Positions 62,262 to 64,000 of a DNA stretch of 64,000 bases are shown here, piece by piece. Both the position numbers and the translations under genes were made by a program. The stretch is from an uncultured Paracoccaceae bacterium (GTDB lineage Bacteria; Pseudomonadota; Alphaproteobacteria; Rhodobacterales; Rhodobacteraceae): NCBI GenBank assembly GCA_943787985.1, contig CALSOO010000004.1, positions 1 to 64,000 on the forward strand, read 5' to 3'. The notes below the pieces were generated by a model that saw nothing but the letters and a program-made list of their open reading frames with translations, ran no database searches and was not told the DNA's origin. Each line of letters starts with the position of its first letter. The first letter of the stretch is position 1.

Positions 62262-63170
62262 CTATAGCGTGGACGCCGGTAGTATTGCACCTTGGTGACC
62301 GACAACGCGCCTTGCCAGATCATGGGCCTTTTCCAATGCAATGTCGTGAAGGTCTTGACGGGCTATCGCAGCCAAGAATGCTCCATTGAAACTATCGCCA
62401 GCGCCAGTGGTATCCACAATTTTTTTCGCCAAGTGATATGTGCCGTGCGGTTCCGTTTCAATCAGGGACAATGGCCCGTTGTGTCCGCACTTGACGGCGC
62501 CCAATTGCGCGCCGACATCTCGCAGTCGCTTGGCTATAGCTTGCGGATCCGGGTCCCCGAATAGGGCCTGTTCATCGTCGTGTGATGGAAGGGCGATGTC
62601 TGTGATCTGCCAGAACCGTGCAATCTCTAACCGAGCAACATCGACTGTGTCCCACAGCTTGGGGCGGTAGTTGGAATCGAAAGCAACGCGGACACCCCTC
62701 GTCCGGGCTTTTGCCAATGTGTGCCACAAAACGTCGCGCCCGGCTTGGCTTAGCACGGCAATTGAAATGCCTGAAAGGTAGACCAGATCACATTCTTTTA
62801 TCGCCGCTAAATGGGTCGCTGTGTCATGGGAGAACATTTGGCGGGCTGCTGAATTTTCACGCCAGTAGTGAAAGCTCCGTTCCCCCTTTATGTCGTTCTG
62901 GATTGCATAGATGCCGATTTGGCGGGCGGCGTCGCGGGTAACATGTTTGGTTTGAACCCCCTCACTCTCCAGCAAGTCCACCGCCCCTTGTGACAAGAGA
63001 TCGTTCCCGACAACACTCACATAGTGCACCTCGGTATTATCGTTGGTCGCGCTGCGGGCGCAGTAAATCGCAGTGTTCAAAGTATCGCCCCCGAAAGCCA
63101 CGTTAAAGCCTGAATGTGCTTGCGTGATTTCGGCCAAAGGCTCTCCGATGCAGACGATTTTAAAAGCCAT
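62262..63170 (-). CDS. PfkB-family sugar kinase, probable 2-dehydro-3-deoxygluconokinase
   Basis: A 302-residue ribokinase-fold kinase with VCIGEPLAEI, FGGDTLNTAIYCAR, VAFDSNYRPKLW and the C-terminal DTTGAGDSFNGAFLAAI (catalytic Asp). The wording is of the KdgK type (phosphorylation of 2-keto-3-deoxygluconate). The start is ATG 63170 or 63182. It follows an L-idonate-5-dehydrogenase-like gene by 15-27 bases, which also suggests sugar-acid use. Confidence 0.88.
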   Translation of the reverse strand: MAFKIVCIGEPLAEITQAHSGFNVAFGGDTLNTAIYCARSATNDNTEVHYVSVVGNDLLSQGAVDLLESEGVQTKHVTRDAARQIGIYAIQNDIKGERSFHYWRENSAARQMFSHDTATHLAAIKECDLVYLSGISIAVLSQAGRDVLWHTLAKARTRGVRVAFDSNYRPKLWDTVDVARLEIARFWQITDIALPSHDDEQALFGDPDPQAIAKRLRDVGAQLGAVKCGHNGPLSLIETEPHGTYHLAKKIVDTTGAGDSFNGAFLAAIARQDLHDIALEKAHDLARRVVGHQGAILPASTL

Positions 63171-63196
63171 ACTCTGTTTCATCTAAGATCCAGACC

Positions 63197-64000
63197 CTAG
63201 CTAAATGCAATTTGGATTTTGAGCGCTTGAGTCCGGTCAGACGCCAATTCAAACGCTCTAATCGTATCCGCTAAGGACAAAGTATGCGTCACCAAGGGCG
63301 TAACGTCCAAGCGCCCACTGCGCATCAACTCTATTGCGCTAAAGAATTCAGCGTGAAATCGGAACGAGCCTTTGAAGTTGAGTTCTTTGGCGGTCATGGC
63401 CTGGATGGGCAAAGTCATGTCCCCGCCAAGACCAAGCTGTACTATCGTGGCGCGGGGGCGCATTGAAGGGATCGTTGAGCTTACCACCGGGCCCACGCCT
63501 GTGCATTCAAACAATACTTCAAAGTGGCCCTTGCCGCTGCTGTATACCTCAAGTGCGTCCGGATGATCTGCTACGTTGTGGGTGACATCGGCCCCTATTT
63601 CACGCGCCTTGTTCAAGGTGAAATCAGTGATGTCAGTCGCCACGATCTGTGCCGCACCCGCAGCACGTGCGACCAAAACGGCAAGCGCCCCAATAGGCCC
63701 GCAGCCCGTCACCAACACTTTCTTGCCCAACAAATCACCGGCCTGTTTCGCGGCGTGTAAAACCACGGACAGCGGTTCTGCCATCGCAGCCTCGGCGGCG
63801 GTGAGACCATCAGCCACAGCGCATTGTGCAACGTCTGCCACCAACCATTCCTGAAAGGCACCCTGAATGTGCGGAAAGGGCATGGCCGATCCGTAAAACC
63901 GCATGTTGAGGCAGTGGTTGGGTAGCCCGTCGTCGCAATATTCGCAGGCGCTACAGGGGCGTGAGGGGGAAATAGCGACCAGCTGACCCACGGCTAGGGT
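63197..64000 (-). CDS. Zinc-type alcohol dehydrogenase, L-idonate 5-dehydrogenase-like (5' end beyond window)
   Basis: The C-terminal about 267 residues of a medium-chain dehydrogenase. It shows the structural-zinc Cys cluster CSACEYCDDGLPNHC, catalytic-zinc region GAFQEWL and AEPLSVVLHAA, and NAD-binding LVTGCGPIGALAVLVARAAG. The YGSAMPFPHIQGAF wording is typical of L-idonate 5-dehydrogenases. The reading frame stays open through base 64000, so the start lies outside the window. It is paired with a KdgK-like kinase, suggesting an idonate/gluconate-type route. Confidence 0.88.
   Translation of the reverse strand, partial: TLAVGQLVAISPSRPCSACEYCDDGLPNHCLNMRFYGSAMPFPHIQGAFQEWLVADVAQCAVADGLTAAEAAMAEPLSVVLHAAKQAGDLLGKKVLVTGCGPIGALAVLVARAAGAAQIVATDITDFTLNKAREIGADVTHNVADHPDALEVYSSGKGHFEVLFECTGVGPVVSSTIPSMRPRATIVQLGLGGDMTLPIQAMTAKELNFKGSFRFHAEFFSAIELMRSGRLDVTPLVTHTLSLADTIRAFELASDRTQALKIQIAFS

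Noticed and set aside
1-64000. CRISPR arrays, rRNA and tRNA genes
   Set aside because: No array of regularly spaced identical repeats, no rRNA-like sequence and no cloverleaf with a TTCGA-type arm was noticed by eye on either strand. A dedicated scan with tRNAscan-SE and a CRISPR finder would be decisive.

Overview
The window looks like a chromosomal segment of a marine Roseobacter-group alphaproteobacterium (Rhodobacteraceae). This is inferred from the protein families and their typical sequences: CPA1-type antiporter, LodA/LodB pair, PuuD-type urate oxidase, DUF6502/DUF5666 pair, DUF1272 protein, fasciclin/RTX protein and hydantoinase-type operon, together with an estimated mid-50s GC content. 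The many insertion-sequence relics and broken genes suggest an actively rearranging genome, as in Octadecabacter-like strains, but genus cannot be fixed from this sequence. No rRNA, tRNA or CRISPR was seen.

Layout. 0-1.8 kb: IS110 relic and an N-terminally short ADP-ribosylglycohydrolase. 1.8-11.6 kb: a compact same-strand operon for a fatty-acyl-derived metabolite: a TPR/acyltransferase gene broken by an intact IS1380 element, a fatty acyl-AMP ligase, a protein with two cytochrome P450-like domains in one chain, an acyl carrier protein and a NodU/CmcH-type carbamoyltransferase. 11.6-15.7 kb: an AttH/LolD/FtsX-type ABC export module on the minus strand. 15.9-18.3 kb: LacI-family regulator and xylose isomerase. 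18.3-20.8 kb: two fasciclin-domain surface proteins. 20.9-22.7 kb: DUF6502 and DUF5666 pair. 22.9-27.1 kb: glpD, glpK and a type I gap. 27.2-35.5 kb: a minus-strand operon (hyuA, hyuB, FAD oxidoreductase, HpcH/HpaI aldolase, internally deleted aminotransferase, uronate-dehydrogenase-like enzyme) with a LysR regulator. 35.8-38.3 kb: chemoreceptor. 38.4-39.6 kb: graveyard of IS3 and ornithine-cyclodeaminase-like relics. 39.6-48.9 kb: aminotransferase, MarR, puuD with a divergent LysR, AraC-type regulators, an esterase-like hydrolase, a frameshifted MFS gene and a frameshifted DUF1272 gene. 49.0-60.4 kb: a redox operon with three different Rieske fusions (to a ferric-reductase-like membrane domain, to a glutamate-synthase FMN domain and to a ThDP enzyme), an antiporter, and a Tat-exported LodA-like quinoprotein with its LodB partner. 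60.4-64 kb: rlmF, a small membrane protein plus group III truncated haemoglobin next to a truncated Rrf2/NsrR gene, and sugar-acid genes running off the end.

The two most interesting systems are the FAAL/di-P450/ACP/carbamoyltransferase operon and the triple-Rieske operon. In the first, both P450 domains keep the haem-ligand cysteine but have lost the ExxR arginine and the I-helix acid-alcohol pair, so ordinary monooxygenase chemistry is doubtful. In the second, three separate enzymes have each acquired a Rieske domain inside one operon, which suggests a shared electron route that I cannot match to any characterised pathway.

Several genes are broken by single-base indels, some in homopolymer runs. 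They could be real pseudogenes or assembly errors, and this is flagged for each.
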